Positions 1 through 7,806 of a DNA stretch of 64,000 nt are shown here, one piece after another. The DNA comes from Clostridiales bacterium (GTDB lineage: Bacteria > Bacillota > Clostridia > Oscillospirales > Acutalibacteraceae): positions 20,777-84,776 of the forward strand of contig JAAWNT010000011.1 of the NCBI GenBank assembly GCA_022799115.1, in the 5' to 3' direction. The translations under genes and the position numbers were made by a program. How positions within the stretch are numbered: the first letter of the stretch is position 1; every line of letters starts with the position of its first letter. A model generated the notes under the pieces. The model had not been told where the DNA came from. It saw only the letters and a program-made list of their open reading frames with translations, and ran no database searches.

Positions 1-182
1 AATGATAGGGCGGTTAAGGGACGTTTCGCGTGTGGACTCAAGAAGCGGAGGCGGCCATATCACAATAAACATCCGGATTAAACCGCTATAATTATTATTG
101 TGTCGTTAAAGATATATAAATATAGCGCAATATATGTAAATAATTCTCTGTAGATATTTTACACTAAAGCTATAAAATAAAT

Positions 183-499
183 GTGAGAGTGGTGATCGTA
201 TTGGATGTCGCGCTACGGTTAAAAGAACTTCGGGAGTTACGAGGGATCAGCGTCAACAAACTGTCAAACATGGCAGGACTTTCTCAAAGTTTTGTCAGAG
301 AAATTGAGCTGGGTAGAAAGAATCCCACTGTGGACAGCCTCTCCTATTGTGCGAGGCGCTGGGAATCTCACTTAATGATTTCTTTGATAGAGATTTGGTG
401 GGAAGCATTCGGGAGAACCGGGCTTTGCTTGCGATTTACCGTTTAAGTCCGCAAAAACAGGAGGCCTTGCTCTCTTTTATTGAGACCTTTCTGCTTTAG
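183..499 (+). pseudogene. XRE-family transcriptional regulator, frameshifted
   Basis: The first frame encodes a typical XRE/Cro helix-turn-helix: LKELRELRGISVNKLSNMAG, then SQSFVREIELGRKNPTVDSL. After the codons for LSY (about position 350) it goes out of register and ends in unrelated residues at 446. Moving to the frame that begins with tgc-gag-gcg restores a family-like tail (CEALGISLNDFFDRDL, then YRLSPQKQEALLSFIETFLL) ending at a TAG at 497-499. I infer a single-base deletion, or two-base insertion, in a gene of about 100 codons. GTG 183 and TTG 201 are both possible starts; TTG 201 gives the usual N-terminus (MDVALRLKEL). A sequencing error is the main alternative to a true pseudogene. 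Confidence 0.7.
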
Positions 500-529
500 G
501 TCTTATTTGAAAAAAGACAAAACGCCCAA

Positions 530-602
530 ATGGCGGGTCTTTTCCCGCCATACTGCGCTAAATTTTCTTGCCATACGACAAGTATGCCTGCGAAAATTCG
601 CC
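530..602. repeat. nested inverted repeats (possible small dispersed element or RNA)
   Basis: A perfect 8-bp hairpin, ATGGCGGG (530-537) against CCCGCCAT (544-551), is followed directly by a long imperfect hairpin at 555-602. The second has arms of about 22 nt around GACAA, with matching cores TAAATTTTCTTGCCATAC and GTATGCCTGCGAAAATTC. No convincing coding frame with a ribosome binding site covers the interval 500-700. Such compact nested palindromes downstream of a broken gene suggest a small dispersed repeat or a structured RNA. No second copy was noticed in this window, so this is speculative. Confidence 0.4.
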
Positions 603-707
603 TTGTCTGACGAAAAAATCCTTTCGCTCTTGGACATTTCGCTATTTATCAAACAAGGCCTAGACCAAGTTCCTGAAACTGCAACCGAACCATCCGAACA
701 AATAAAA

Positions 708-746
708 AGGCCTCTGGTTTTTTAGAACCGGGGGCCTCTTTTTTTT
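708..746 (+). terminator. intrinsic terminator
   Basis: AGGCCTCTGGTT (708-719) pairs over all 12 positions, including two G-U pairs, with AACCGGGGGCCT (726-737). The loop is 6 nt and a run of eight T follows. It would end transcription coming from the regulator remnant before the convergent minus-strand genes. Confidence 0.85.
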
Positions 747-752
747 AAACCG

Positions 753-1358
753 TCAATCTTCGATGTATTGGCGGACCCGGAAGATGGCGCCGGCCGCTTT
801 GCACAGCCGTTCACACTCGGCGACCTCTCGGCGGGTAAGGTCCTTGTCCACCACCGACAGCACCACCTGGGGTACGAAGAAGCTTACCGAACGAGTGAAG
901 CGTAATATGGCGGGCAGAGCCTCCAACCCATATTGGGAGTGGCAAATGGCGTCGTATTTTTCCGGGGTGGGCGCATTCAGACTGATGGAGATGGTATCCA
1001 CCAGGCCGTCAAAGTCCCGAGCGGTGGAGCGGTTGTGAATCAGATCGCACAGCCCGTTGGTGTTGACGCGTATAGAAATGGGGGAGACTTCCCGGATTTT
1101 TTGGCACAGCCACAGCATATCCTCCAGACGGCAGGTGGGTTCCCCATATCCGCAGAACACCAGCTCGGGATATTGGGTGAGATCCCGAGCCAGAATATCG
1201 CGCAGGGCCTCCTCCCGGGTGGGTTCCCGCTCAAGCCACAGGGAGGGCGCGTCTCCCACCCCGTCCCCATGGGTCCGTAGGCAGAATTCGCAGGCGTTGG
1301 GGCAGCGATTGGTTAAATTGATGTATAGCTTGCCCTCGTAAACGTAAGAAATGATCAT
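753..1358 (-). CDS. TatD-associated radical SAM protein
   Basis: A compact 201-residue radical SAM protein. The CxxxCxxC motif that binds the 4Fe-4S cluster appears as CPNACEFC near residue 18, preceded by the beta-strand GKLYINLTNRC. GYGEPTCR (glycine-rich SAM contact) and RVNTNGLCDL follow, as in radical SAM domains. A small radical SAM family is known to be encoded beside TatD hydrolases, and here the start overlaps the tatD stop by 4 nt, indicating translational coupling. The length is that of a minimal core without an auxiliary-cluster domain. Substrate and reaction are unknown; the coupling suggests a shared but undefined role with TatD. Confidence 0.85.
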   Translation of the reverse strand: MIISYVYEGKLYINLTNRCPNACEFCLRTHGDGVGDAPSLWLEREPTREEALRDILARDLTQYPELVFCGYGEPTCRLEDMLWLCQKIREVSPISIRVNTNGLCDLIHNRSTARDFDGLVDTISISLNAPTPEKYDAICHSQYGLEALPAILRFTRSVSFFVPQVVLSVVDKDLTRREVAECERLCKAAGAIFRVRQYIED

Positions 1359-2143
1359 AACGGTATCGGCTCCTCCAGATTGATGTCAAACAAACGCGCG
1401 GCATTTGCCGCAGTGATGCGGAATAATTCGTCAATGGAAATTCCGCGGATACGGGCGATGACCTCTCCGGTATATCGAATCAGAGAGGAATCGCACCGCT
1501 TGCCCCGAAAGGGCGCCGGGCTCATGTAGGGGGCGTCGGTTTCCAGCAGCAGGCGGTCCAAGGGAACCGCGCCGGCTACTTCCACCGGTACCCGGGCGTT
1601 TTTAAAGGTCACCGCGCCGCCCAGACCGATGTACATACCCAGGGACACCACCTCTCTCATCATTTCCACGCTGCCGGAAAAGCAGTGTACCACTCCTCTG
1701 GGACGGTATCGGCGCAGCAGAGCCATCACGTCGCCGTGGGCCTCCCGGTCGTGAACAATGACGGGCAGATGGAGACGGTTTGCCAGGGCCAGCTGGTTAG
1801 CAAACAGCTCCTGCTGCACCGTTTTCGGCGCCATGTCCTCATAATGATAATCAAGACCGATTTCCCCAATGGCCCTAACTTTGGGATAGGCGCACAATGC
1901 CTCGATTTGCCCGAGATAGTCTGAAGGCAGGCCGGACGCCTCTTCGGGATGAATCCCGCAGGCGGCGTACACAAAGGGATATCGCTTGGCGAGCTCTACA
2001 GAAGTTTGGCTGGAACGGAGAGAGGCGCCGGCGTTCAAAATATGGCCCACCCCCAGAGAGGGCATCAAAGAAAGCAGTCGGTCCCGATCTTCATCAAAGG
2101 CCGCGTCGTCATAATGGGCGTGGGAATCAAAAATAGCGTTCAT
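1355..2143 (-). CDS. tatD: TatD family metal-dependent hydrolase / DNase
   Basis: A full-length (262 aa) TatD-family TIM-barrel hydrolase. Visible metal ligands and motifs are DSHAHYDD at the N-terminus (HxH), IGEIGLDYHYE (Glu ligand), LPVIVHDREA, VVHCFSGS and LLLETDAPYMSP (Asp ligand). Characterised members are metal-dependent 3'-5' nucleases, possibly acting in DNA repair. The gene lies downstream of metG on the same strand, as yabD lies beside metS in Bacillus subtilis, and overlaps the radical SAM gene by 4 nt. The 237-bp gap to metG holds a terminator-like hairpin, so it may have its own promoter. Confidence 0.93.
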   Translation of the reverse strand: MNAIFDSHAHYDDAAFDEDRDRLLSLMPSLGVGHILNAGASLRSSQTSVELAKRYPFVYAACGIHPEEASGLPSDYLGQIEALCAYPKVRAIGEIGLDYHYEDMAPKTVQQELFANQLALANRLHLPVIVHDREAHGDVMALLRRYRPRGVVHCFSGSVEMMREVVSLGMYIGLGGAVTFKNARVPVEVAGAVPLDRLLLETDAPYMSPAPFRGKRCDSSLIRYTGEVIARIRGISIDELFRITAANAARLFDINLEEPIPL

Positions 2144-2270
2144 AGAATAAGTCCTTTGCTATGCTTACTGCATCGATCTAAAAATTGTATGGAACGGAAG
2201 CTTCCATCCGAAAAAGGAATGGAGGGGTGGTTTTTCCAGGGAATAACGGAAGAGTTACTGTCTCAAACGA

Positions 2271-2310
2271 TTGTTAAAAGAGGCTGCGTTACAGAAATAT
2301 CAGCCTTTTT
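2271..2310 (-). terminator. probable terminator of metG
   Basis: AGGCTG (2281-2286) pairs with CAGCCT (2301-2306). Read on the minus strand, the hairpin lies about 75 nt after the metG stop and is followed by CTTTTAAC. The stem is only 6 bp and the T run is short, so termination may be partial, leaving some read-through into tatD. The plus strand also has a T run after it. Confidence 0.5.
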
Positions 2311-2380
2311 CAGAGAACAGTACCTGATACCGGAACGGGAGAGGTGCGTAAGTGTCCCGCTGAAGAATCCAAATGCCGGT

Positions 2381-4345
2381 TTATCGAATCTTGCAACCCG
2401 CCGGAATGCCATCCACAAAGATTACCTTAACCTCGTCGCCGGGACAGTCGGCCGCCAGGATCATGCCTTGGCTCTCCACCCCGCACAGCACGGCCGGTTT
2501 TAAGTTGGAAACCAACACGATGCGCTTGCCCACAAGCTCCTCCGGCTGGTAATATTTTGCGATTCCCGATGCCACGGTGCGCGTACCCTCTCCATCGTTC
2601 AAGGTGAGCTTTAACAGCTTCTTTGCGCGCTTGACCGGCTCGCAGGCCACAACCTCGGCCACCCGAAGCTCCACCTTGGCGAAGTCCTCGATGCCGATTT
2701 GAGCCACGCCCGGTACCGGCTGCTTTTGGGCAGGTTCCTCCTTTTTCTCGGACGGCTGTTCCTTCGCCGGTTTCACTTTAAGCAGCTCGTCAAGCTCGGC
2801 GATCTCTTTGGCCACATCAATACGGGGGAAGAGGGTTTCTCCTTTATTGATGGCGGCGTTCTCCGGCAAAAGGCCGAAATGTTTGGCGCTTTCCCAGGTG
2901 AGAACCTCTTCCGGCGCGCCCAGCTGAGCCTGGATCTTGGGAGCGGTTTCCGGCATAAAGGGGGTGATTAGAATGGACACAATGCGCAGGCACTCGCACA
3001 GGTTATAGAGCACAGCGCTCAGGCGGGCGCGTTTGCTTTCGTCTTTGCCCAGCACCCAGGGCATGGTTTCGTCGATGTATTTGTTACAGCGGGCAATGAG
3101 TTTCCAGATCTCCCCCAAGGCGGCGGAAAACTGGAAGCCCTCCATGCTGCTTTCAAACCGATCCCGCAGGGCGGTGGCCATCCCGATCAGATCGTCGTCT
3201 AAGGGATCGCTCTCCCGCTGAGCGGGAAGTTTCTCTCCAAAGTATTTGCATACCATAGCGGTGGTGCGGGACAGCAGGTTGCCCAGATCGTTGGCTAGGT
3301 CGTAGTTGATGCGGTTAATCAGCGCTTCGTTGGTGAACAGGCCGTCCGCCCCAAAGGGAATTTCCCTCAACAGGAAATAGCGGATGGCGTCCACGCCGTA
3401 GCGTCCGCACAGAATCAGGGGATCCACCACATTGCCTTTGCTCTTGCTCATCTTGCTGCCGTCGCCGAACAGAAGCCAGCCGTGGCCGTACACCTGTTTC
3501 GGTAAAGGCAGATCCAGCGCCATCAGCATGGCGGGCCAGATGATAGTGTGGAAACGCACGATTTCCTTGCCCACAAAGTGAACGTCCGCAGGCCAATATT
3601 TTTGATAGTCGGAGTCGTCGTCCGAACCGTATCCCATGGCGGTAATGTAGTTGGTCAGCGCGTCCAGCCATACATAAACCACGTGTTTGGGGTCAAAGTC
3701 CACCGGGATCCCCCAGGTAAAGCTGGTGCGGGACACGCAAAGATCGCCCAGCCCGTTTTTGATGAAGTTAATCATCTCGTTTTTACGGCTTTCCGGCTGG
3801 ATAAAATTGGGTTGTTCCTCGTACAGCTTCAGCAGCCTGTCGGCATAATTTGAAAGCTTAAAGAAATAGGCCTCTTCCTCCGCCCATTTGACTTCCCGGC
3901 CGCAGTCGGGGCATTTGCCGTCCTTTAGTTGGGTTTCGGTCCAAAAGGCTTCACAAGGGGTGCAGTACCAACCCTCATATTTTCCTTTGTAGATTTCCCC
4001 TTTGTCGTAAAGGGTTCGGAAGATCTTTTGTACCGCCTTCTCATGATAGTCGTCAGTGGTGCGGATGAACCGGTCGTTGGAGATGTTAAGCAGCTTCCAC
4101 AGGTCCTGAAAGCCTGCCACAATGCGGTCCACATATTGTTTGGGAGTGACGCCCTCCTGTGCCGCCTTGAGTTCGATTTTCTGACCGTGCTCATCGGTTC
4201 CGGTGAGGAACATGACGTCGTACCCCTGCATTCGTTTATAACGGGCAATGGCGTCGGTGGCCACCGTGCAGTAACTGTGCCCGATGTGCGCGTTGCCCGA
4301 GGGATAGTAAATGGGCGTGGTGATGTAATAGGTTGGCTTGCTCAT
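2381..4345 (-). CDS. metG: methionyl-tRNA synthetase
   Basis: Charges tRNA-Met in the cytoplasm. The Rossmann-fold catalytic core has the HIGH motif (GNAHIGHSY), a zinc-binding insertion (CTPCEAFW, then CPDCGREV) and the KMSKS motif (GSKMSKSKGN). An anticodon-binding helical domain follows (NLLSRTTAMVCKYF). The C-terminal 110 residues are an EMAP/Trbp-like OB-fold tRNA-binding domain (IGIEDFAKVELRVAEV), joined by a Lys/Glu/Pro-rich linker. About 654 aa is normal for the bacterial long form. ATG 4345 (MSKPTYYITTP) is preferred because AAGGATGG lies about 10 nt upstream; an in-frame ATG at 4357 overlaps that ribosome binding site. Confidence 0.97.
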   Translation of the reverse strand: MSKPTYYITTPIYYPSGNAHIGHSYCTVATDAIARYKRMQGYDVMFLTGTDEHGQKIELKAAQEGVTPKQYVDRIVAGFQDLWKLLNISNDRFIRTTDDYHEKAVQKIFRTLYDKGEIYKGKYEGWYCTPCEAFWTETQLKDGKCPDCGREVKWAEEEAYFFKLSNYADRLLKLYEEQPNFIQPESRKNEMINFIKNGLGDLCVSRTSFTWGIPVDFDPKHVVYVWLDALTNYITAMGYGSDDDSDYQKYWPADVHFVGKEIVRFHTIIWPAMLMALDLPLPKQVYGHGWLLFGDGSKMSKSKGNVVDPLILCGRYGVDAIRYFLLREIPFGADGLFTNEALINRINYDLANDLGNLLSRTTAMVCKYFGEKLPAQRESDPLDDDLIGMATALRDRFESSMEGFQFSAALGEIWKLIARCNKYIDETMPWVLGKDESKRARLSAVLYNLCECLRIVSILITPFMPETAPKIQAQLGAPEEVLTWESAKHFGLLPENAAINKGETLFPRIDVAKEIAELDELLKVKPAKEQPSEKKEEPAQKQPVPGVAQIGIEDFAKVELRVAEVVACEPVKRAKKLLKLTLNDGEGTRTVASGIAKYYQPEELVGKRIVLVSNLKPAVLCGVESQGMILAADCPGDEVKVIFVDGIPAGCKIR

Positions 4346-4514
4346 AATTTTGACCATCCTTTCGCAGGAGCCGTTTGAAGGAACGGACCCCTCAAACGTT
4401 CTACCCCCTCAAATTGAGTGTTCGGTGCGGAGAGCTCCGAAAGGCCCCGGAAAAGCCCGCCGGTTGGCGGATTTGCGGGGCGGTGGAGCGGTTCCCTTTC
4501 TGCCGATTCTTTTT
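4346..4514 (-). other. long untranslated leader of metG
   Basis: From the promoter at 4515-4542 the metG transcript would carry a leader of about 160 nt. It can form several GC-rich hairpins; on the minus strand the segment CCGCCAACCGGCGG is palindromic, and CGTTTGAGG pairs with CCTTCAAACG near the gene. I looked for the T-box consensus (AGGGTGG..ACCGCG) and for SAM riboswitch cores and found neither. Post-transcriptional control is possible but not shown. Confidence 0.35.
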
Positions 4515-4542
4515 ATTATACCATTCTCTTGCGAAAATTCAA
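4515..4542 (-). promoter_or_regulatory. sigma-A type promoter of metG
   Basis: Read on the minus strand: TTGAAT (-35, 4542-4537), a 16-nt spacer, then TATAAT (-10, 4520-4515). It is divergent from the alcohol dehydrogenase promoter about 70 bp away. Confidence 0.7.
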
Positions 4543-4582
4543 CATTCCGCTGGGACAAACCCGAATCAGAGGGCGTTTTTTC

Positions 4583-4611
4583 TTGCGGGAAGAAGAAAGG
4601 TGGGGTATAAT
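4583..4611 (+). promoter_or_regulatory. promoter of the alcohol dehydrogenase gene
   Basis: A perfect -10 TATAAT lies at 4606-4611, with a weak TTGCGG at 4583-4588 and a 17-nt spacer. The start codon is 36 nt downstream, preceded by AAGGTGGGAG. Confidence 0.6.
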
Positions 4612-4646
4612 GGCGGCAGGAATGTTACGAAAGGTGGGAGTATCCC

Positions 4647-5759
4647 ATGAATTTTACATTATATATGCCCGCCCGGGTAGTGAGCGGACCCGGCGCGGTT
4701 TTGAATAACGGCCCGCTGATCCGGGAGCTGGGAACCCGGGCGCTGGTGGTGACCGGCGCACATTCCGCCAAACAAAGCGGGGCGCTGGATGATTATAAGA
4801 CCATACTGGAACAACAGGGGATGACGTACCGGATTTATGACGGCATCGGGCCCAATCCGTTGATCGGCGCCTGCCGGGAGGCCGCGGTTTTGGCCCGGGA
4901 GATGGACGCGCAGATGGTGATCGGGCTGGGAGGGGGATCTCCGCTGGACGCCGCAAAAGCGGTGGCTGTGCTGGCTGCCAATCCCGAGATTTCCTCTCAA
5001 ACGCTATTGGAAAAGAAGTGGGTAAACCCGCCCTTTCCCGTGGTGGCGACAGGCACCACCTCAGGAACCGGAAGCGAGGTAAGCAGCACCTCGGTGCTTA
5101 CCTGGGAGGACGGCCGCAAGCGGGCCGTTTCCCACCCGGACTTGTATGCCTCTTTGGTGCTGGCCGATCCCCGCTATACGATAACCATGAGCCGGAGCGT
5201 TACCATCTCCACAGCGTTGGACGCTTTTTCCCACGCGGCAGAGGGGTTTTTGTCCCCGCGCTGCACCGATGTTCCCGATTGGTTCGCCCGCAAGGCGCTG
5301 CCTCTGCTTTGGGAGGGACTGGGGCGCCTTTTGGACGGAAAGGAAATTGAAAACGGGCTACGGGAATCGCTGTTTTACGGTTCCCTTTGGGCAGGAATGG
5401 TTTTAAACGCTGTGGGCACCGCGTTTCCCCATCCCTTTGGGTATTGCTTGACCGAGGATTACGGAATTCCCCATGGAAGGGCTTGCGCCGCCTTTTTGCC
5501 CGGCCTTTTGGAGCACGCTCAGGCGAACGCGCCCAAGCGGACGGAGGATTTGCTGGCTGTGCTGGGGTGCTCGCTGGAGGAATCCCAGGCCCGTTTGGGG
5601 ATGATGAGCGAAACGGCCGGGGTGCGCATGTCCCCGGAGACAATTGATCGGTACGCAACGCGCTGGGAGGGGCTCCATAATTTTCACAACGTCCCGGGAG
5701 GATACACCGTTGAGGAGGGAAAGCGCCTTTTCCTGCGCCTGTTTGGGACAAAAGCGTGA
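4647..5759 (+). CDS. iron-containing alcohol dehydrogenase
   Basis: A group III (Fe-dependent) alcohol dehydrogenase/dehydroquinate-synthase-fold enzyme of 370 aa, the usual length. The N-terminal nucleotide-binding half has GLGGGSPLDAAKAVA and ATGTTSGTGSEVSS. The C-terminal metal site is seen in LDAFSHAAEGFLSP, FPHPFGYCLTEDYGIPHGRA and LHNFHNVPGG, which supply the His ligands. Family members reduce aldehydes to alcohols with NAD(P)H in fermenters. The substrate cannot be read from the sequence; no aldehyde-forming enzyme lies next to it. The ribosome binding site AAGGTGGGAG fixes the start. Confidence 0.9.
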   Translation: MNFTLYMPARVVSGPGAVLNNGPLIRELGTRALVVTGAHSAKQSGALDDYKTILEQQGMTYRIYDGIGPNPLIGACREAAVLAREMDAQMVIGLGGGSPLDAAKAVAVLAANPEISSQTLLEKKWVNPPFPVVATGTTSGTGSEVSSTSVLTWEDGRKRAVSHPDLYASLVLADPRYTITMSRSVTISTALDAFSHAAEGFLSPRCTDVPDWFARKALPLLWEGLGRLLDGKEIENGLRESLFYGSLWAGMVLNAVGTAFPHPFGYCLTEDYGIPHGRACAAFLPGLLEHAQANAPKRTEDLLAVLGCSLEESQARLGMMSETAGVRMSPETIDRYATRWEGLHNFHNVPGGYTVEEGKRLFLRLFGTKA

Positions 5760-5791
5760 CAATTTGGAAGCAAAATTGTTGCCGCGTCTGG

Positions 5792-5820
5792 TTTACAAAT
5801 ATTTCCTTTTGAGGTACAAT
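5792..5820 (+). promoter_or_regulatory. strong sigma-A type promoter
   Basis: TTTACA (5792-5797), a 17-nt spacer, and TACAAT (5815-5820). The nearest convincing coding start is about 300 nt downstream at 6121, so it drives either a long leader or a separate small RNA. Confidence 0.65.
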
Positions 5821-6120
5821 GAATAAGAAATGCAAGCGATGTGAAAGGGCGAACCTTGCAGGGGGCGCGCCCTGTGCGGCAAGACGTTCTAATGAAACGG
5901 GAATTCACGGTTGGGCAGTAAGCGCGAGAAGACAGAACAGGCAAACGCAAAACAGATTTCGCGTTTCACCGGATTGAGGCGAGACGCCGCTGGCGTTGCT
6001 TGGGGAGATGGATACTGCAATTTTTGCTCTGTTTTTGTCATGCCTTTCAGCGGGGCAGGATCCAATAGGGAAGGGCTTGGCCGCAATTGTGATAAAGATA
6101 GAGATAGAAAGGGGAAGCGA
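5821..6120 (+). other. structured untranslated region, possible small RNA or long leader
   Basis: About 300 nt lie between a good promoter and the ribosome binding site of the PH-like gene. A clear hairpin is CTTGC-AGGG (5855-5863) against CCCT..GCAAG (5870-5883). Further on, AAACGC and GCGTTT flank a 12-nt loop. A frame from 5911 is open, but its N-terminal residues look random and lack a ribosome binding site. No strong terminator separates this region from 6121. It is the right size for a 6S-like RNA, but I cannot recognise the 6S closing stem or bubble. Confidence 0.4.
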
Positions 6121-6708
6121 ATGACCAACGCGATGATTCCCTATGACAAGGGAGAGAAGCCGGGGGCTGACAGGCCCACGGCTGCGGGTAAAGCGAGTGT
6201 TGCGGGAATCGGACAGGTGGAGCTTGACGGAAGGGAATTTGTGCTGTACACCACCCGCAACAGTGGAGATCAGGTGCTGCTTTCAGTGATGTGGAGCTTA
6301 TTGCTGGTGATTAGCCTGGTGCTGTTGGCGCTGGGCATGTTTGCGTTGGATTGGTCGATTCGGCTGATTCTGGCGGCGGGATTTGCCCTGTGCTCTCTGG
6401 TGATCTGCGGGCAGCTATACCGCTATTATAAATGGGATCGGGACCGATATATCGTGCTGACCGACAAAAATATTTATACCAACGTGCTGTACCACGGCGC
6501 CATTAAGCTGCCGCCTGCGGTGATCTCGGTGGATAAGATCGGAAAGATGGACGCCCGATTTCGCCTGGGAAGAGGGCACAGCGTGATATTTTCGTTGAAA
6601 GGCAAGGAAGACGCCGTGGATTGCGAGCTGCGGTTTCCCCGGGCCGAGGAGTTCCATAATTTTGTGGATATCTTTGAGGATGCCAGAAACGGGAGAAAGG
6701 CCAGATGA
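6121..6708 (+). CDS. membrane protein with PH-like (bPH) domain
   Basis: A 195-residue protein with a hydrophilic N-terminus (about 55 residues), two adjacent transmembrane helices (from LLSVMWSLLLVISLVLLAL, then LILAAGFALCSLVICGQ), and a cytoplasmic tail of about 100 residues. The tail begins YKWDRDRYIVLTDKNIY and resembles bacterial PH/DUF304-type domains (strand-rich, with PPAVISVDKIGKMDAR). Its function is unknown. Start 6121 is chosen for the nearby AAGGGGAAG; an upstream extension to 5911 looks non-coding. Its stop overlaps the next gene by 4 nt (ATGA), so it is translated together with the ATPase and may be its membrane partner. Confidence 0.65.
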   Translation: MTNAMIPYDKGEKPGADRPTAAGKASVAGIGQVELDGREFVLYTTRNSGDQVLLSVMWSLLLVISLVLLALGMFALDWSIRLILAAGFALCSLVICGQLYRYYKWDRDRYIVLTDKNIYTNVLYHGAIKLPPAVISVDKIGKMDARFRLGRGHSVIFSLKGKEDAVDCELRFPRAEEFHNFVDIFEDARNGRKAR

Positions 6709-7490
6709 CCGATTTGTATCTGCGCAAGCTGGCGTGGAACCCGGAATGGAAGAGGCAAGGAAATGAATATCCCTTTGGATTGCCGGTGGTGCGGATGATG
6801 GGGGAGCTTACCCTGCGCAGCCGGGTAACTCTCTTTGTGGGAGAGAACGGTTCCGGCAAGTCCACCTTATTGGAGGCCGCCGCTGTGGCCTGTGGCTTTA
6901 ATCCCGAGGGAGGATCCCGGAATTTCTGTTTTGACACCCATTCCACCCATTCTCCGCTGTACCGGTATCTCAAGCTGGTGAAGGGACCCAGGAGACCCAG
7001 AGACGGGTTCTTCTTGAGGGCTGAGAGCTTTTATAACCTATCCACCGAACTGGAGTGTCTGGATCAGGTGGAGGGAGCGCCCCCAGGACTGCTCAACAGT
7101 TATGGAGGAAAATCCCTGCATGAGCAGTCCCATGGGGAGAGTTTTCTCTCTTTGGTGGGAAAGCGGTTCCGGGGCAATGGTCTTTATATCCTGGACGAGC
7201 CGGAAGCGGCGCTGTCTCCTTCCCGCCAATTGGCGCTGATGGCGCTGATTTTTGATTTGGAAAAGAGAGATTCTCAATTTCTCATCGCGACCCACTCCCC
7301 CATTTTGATGGCTTATCCGGGAGCGGATCTGTTTGAAATCACACAGGATCGATTTGAGCGGGTGGACTACCGGGACACTCAGCACTATCAGCTGACCCGA
7401 CGTTTCCTCAATCACCCGGAATCGGTGCTGCGGGAGCTGCTGGGAACGTTGGAGCCTACCCGCGACCAGGGAGAATCAGGGGACGTTTAG
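6705..7490 (+). CDS. predicted ABC-like ATPase (COG3910/AAA-type)
   Basis: A soluble 261-residue ATPase with one nucleotide-binding domain. The Walker A is [14 protein letters not shown], the signature-like loop is SHGESFLSL, the Walker B is GLYILDEPEAALSP, and the switch His is in IATHSPIL. It lacks the classical LSGGQ and has no membrane partner of ABC-transporter type. It matches stand-alone ATPases related to the SMC/RecF/OLD branch, whose biological role is mostly unknown. The 4-nt overlap with the preceding membrane PH-like gene and the strong terminator after it define a two-gene operon. Confidence 0.8.
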   Translation: MTDLYLRKLAWNPEWKRQGNEYPFGLPVVRMMGELTLRSRVTLFVGENGSGKSTLLEAAAVACGFNPEGGSRNFCFDTHSTHSPLYRYLKLVKGPRRPRDGFFLRAESFYNLSTELECLDQVEGAPPGLLNSYGGKSLHEQSHGESFLSLVGKRFRGNGLYILDEPEAALSPSRQLALMALIFDLEKRDSQFLIATHSPILMAYPGADLFEITQDRFERVDYRDTQHYQLTRRFLNHPESVLRELLGTLEPTRDQGESGDV

Positions 7491-7559
7491 TCGCCTGTGG
7501 GCGGGGGTTTGACTGGAATTTTCCGTGATGCGGGGAGGAGAACTTCCCACAAAAATTTG

Positions 7560-7617
7560 GTTAATAAAAAGGCCTTGTCCGGAGGGGAAACCTGCCGGGC
7601 AAGGCCTTTTTATTAAC
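7560..7617. terminator. bidirectional intrinsic terminator with a very long stem
   Basis: GTTAATAAAAAGGCCTTG (7560-7577) is perfectly complementary to CAAGGCCTTTTTATTAAC (7600-7617). The stem continues through TCCGG/CCGGG with one G-U pair, giving about 23 bp around a 12-nt loop. A-rich and T-rich flanks on each side allow termination in both directions between the ATPase gene and the convergent amidohydrolase gene. Confidence 0.9.
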
Positions 7618-7806
7618 GAGCGTTTGGTTGAACCATTGAGCAACGTGAATTTATCCGTACAGATAGCAACAAGTTTGTACGGCTTGAAACGCAAAGGGAG
7701 AAGTGTGCGCTTGCGAGCGCCGTTTGGCGCCGTTCCCGCCGGGGGATAACCGGAGCTTCGGCTTTGCCGGAGGGTAAGCCCGGCGGAGAGCCGGAACGGA
7801 TTACCG

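Noticed and set aside
480..725. 81-codon plus-strand frame after the XRE remnant
   Set aside because: It spans the stacked palindromes and ends inside the terminator stem; no ribosome binding site.
4346..4514. T-box or SAM riboswitch upstream of metG
   Set aside because: Neither the AGGGTGG antiterminator core nor the SAM aptamer motifs could be found.
5821..6020. 6S RNA
   Set aside because: Size and promoter would fit, but the long closing stem and central bubble could not be drawn; kept only as unassigned structured RNA.
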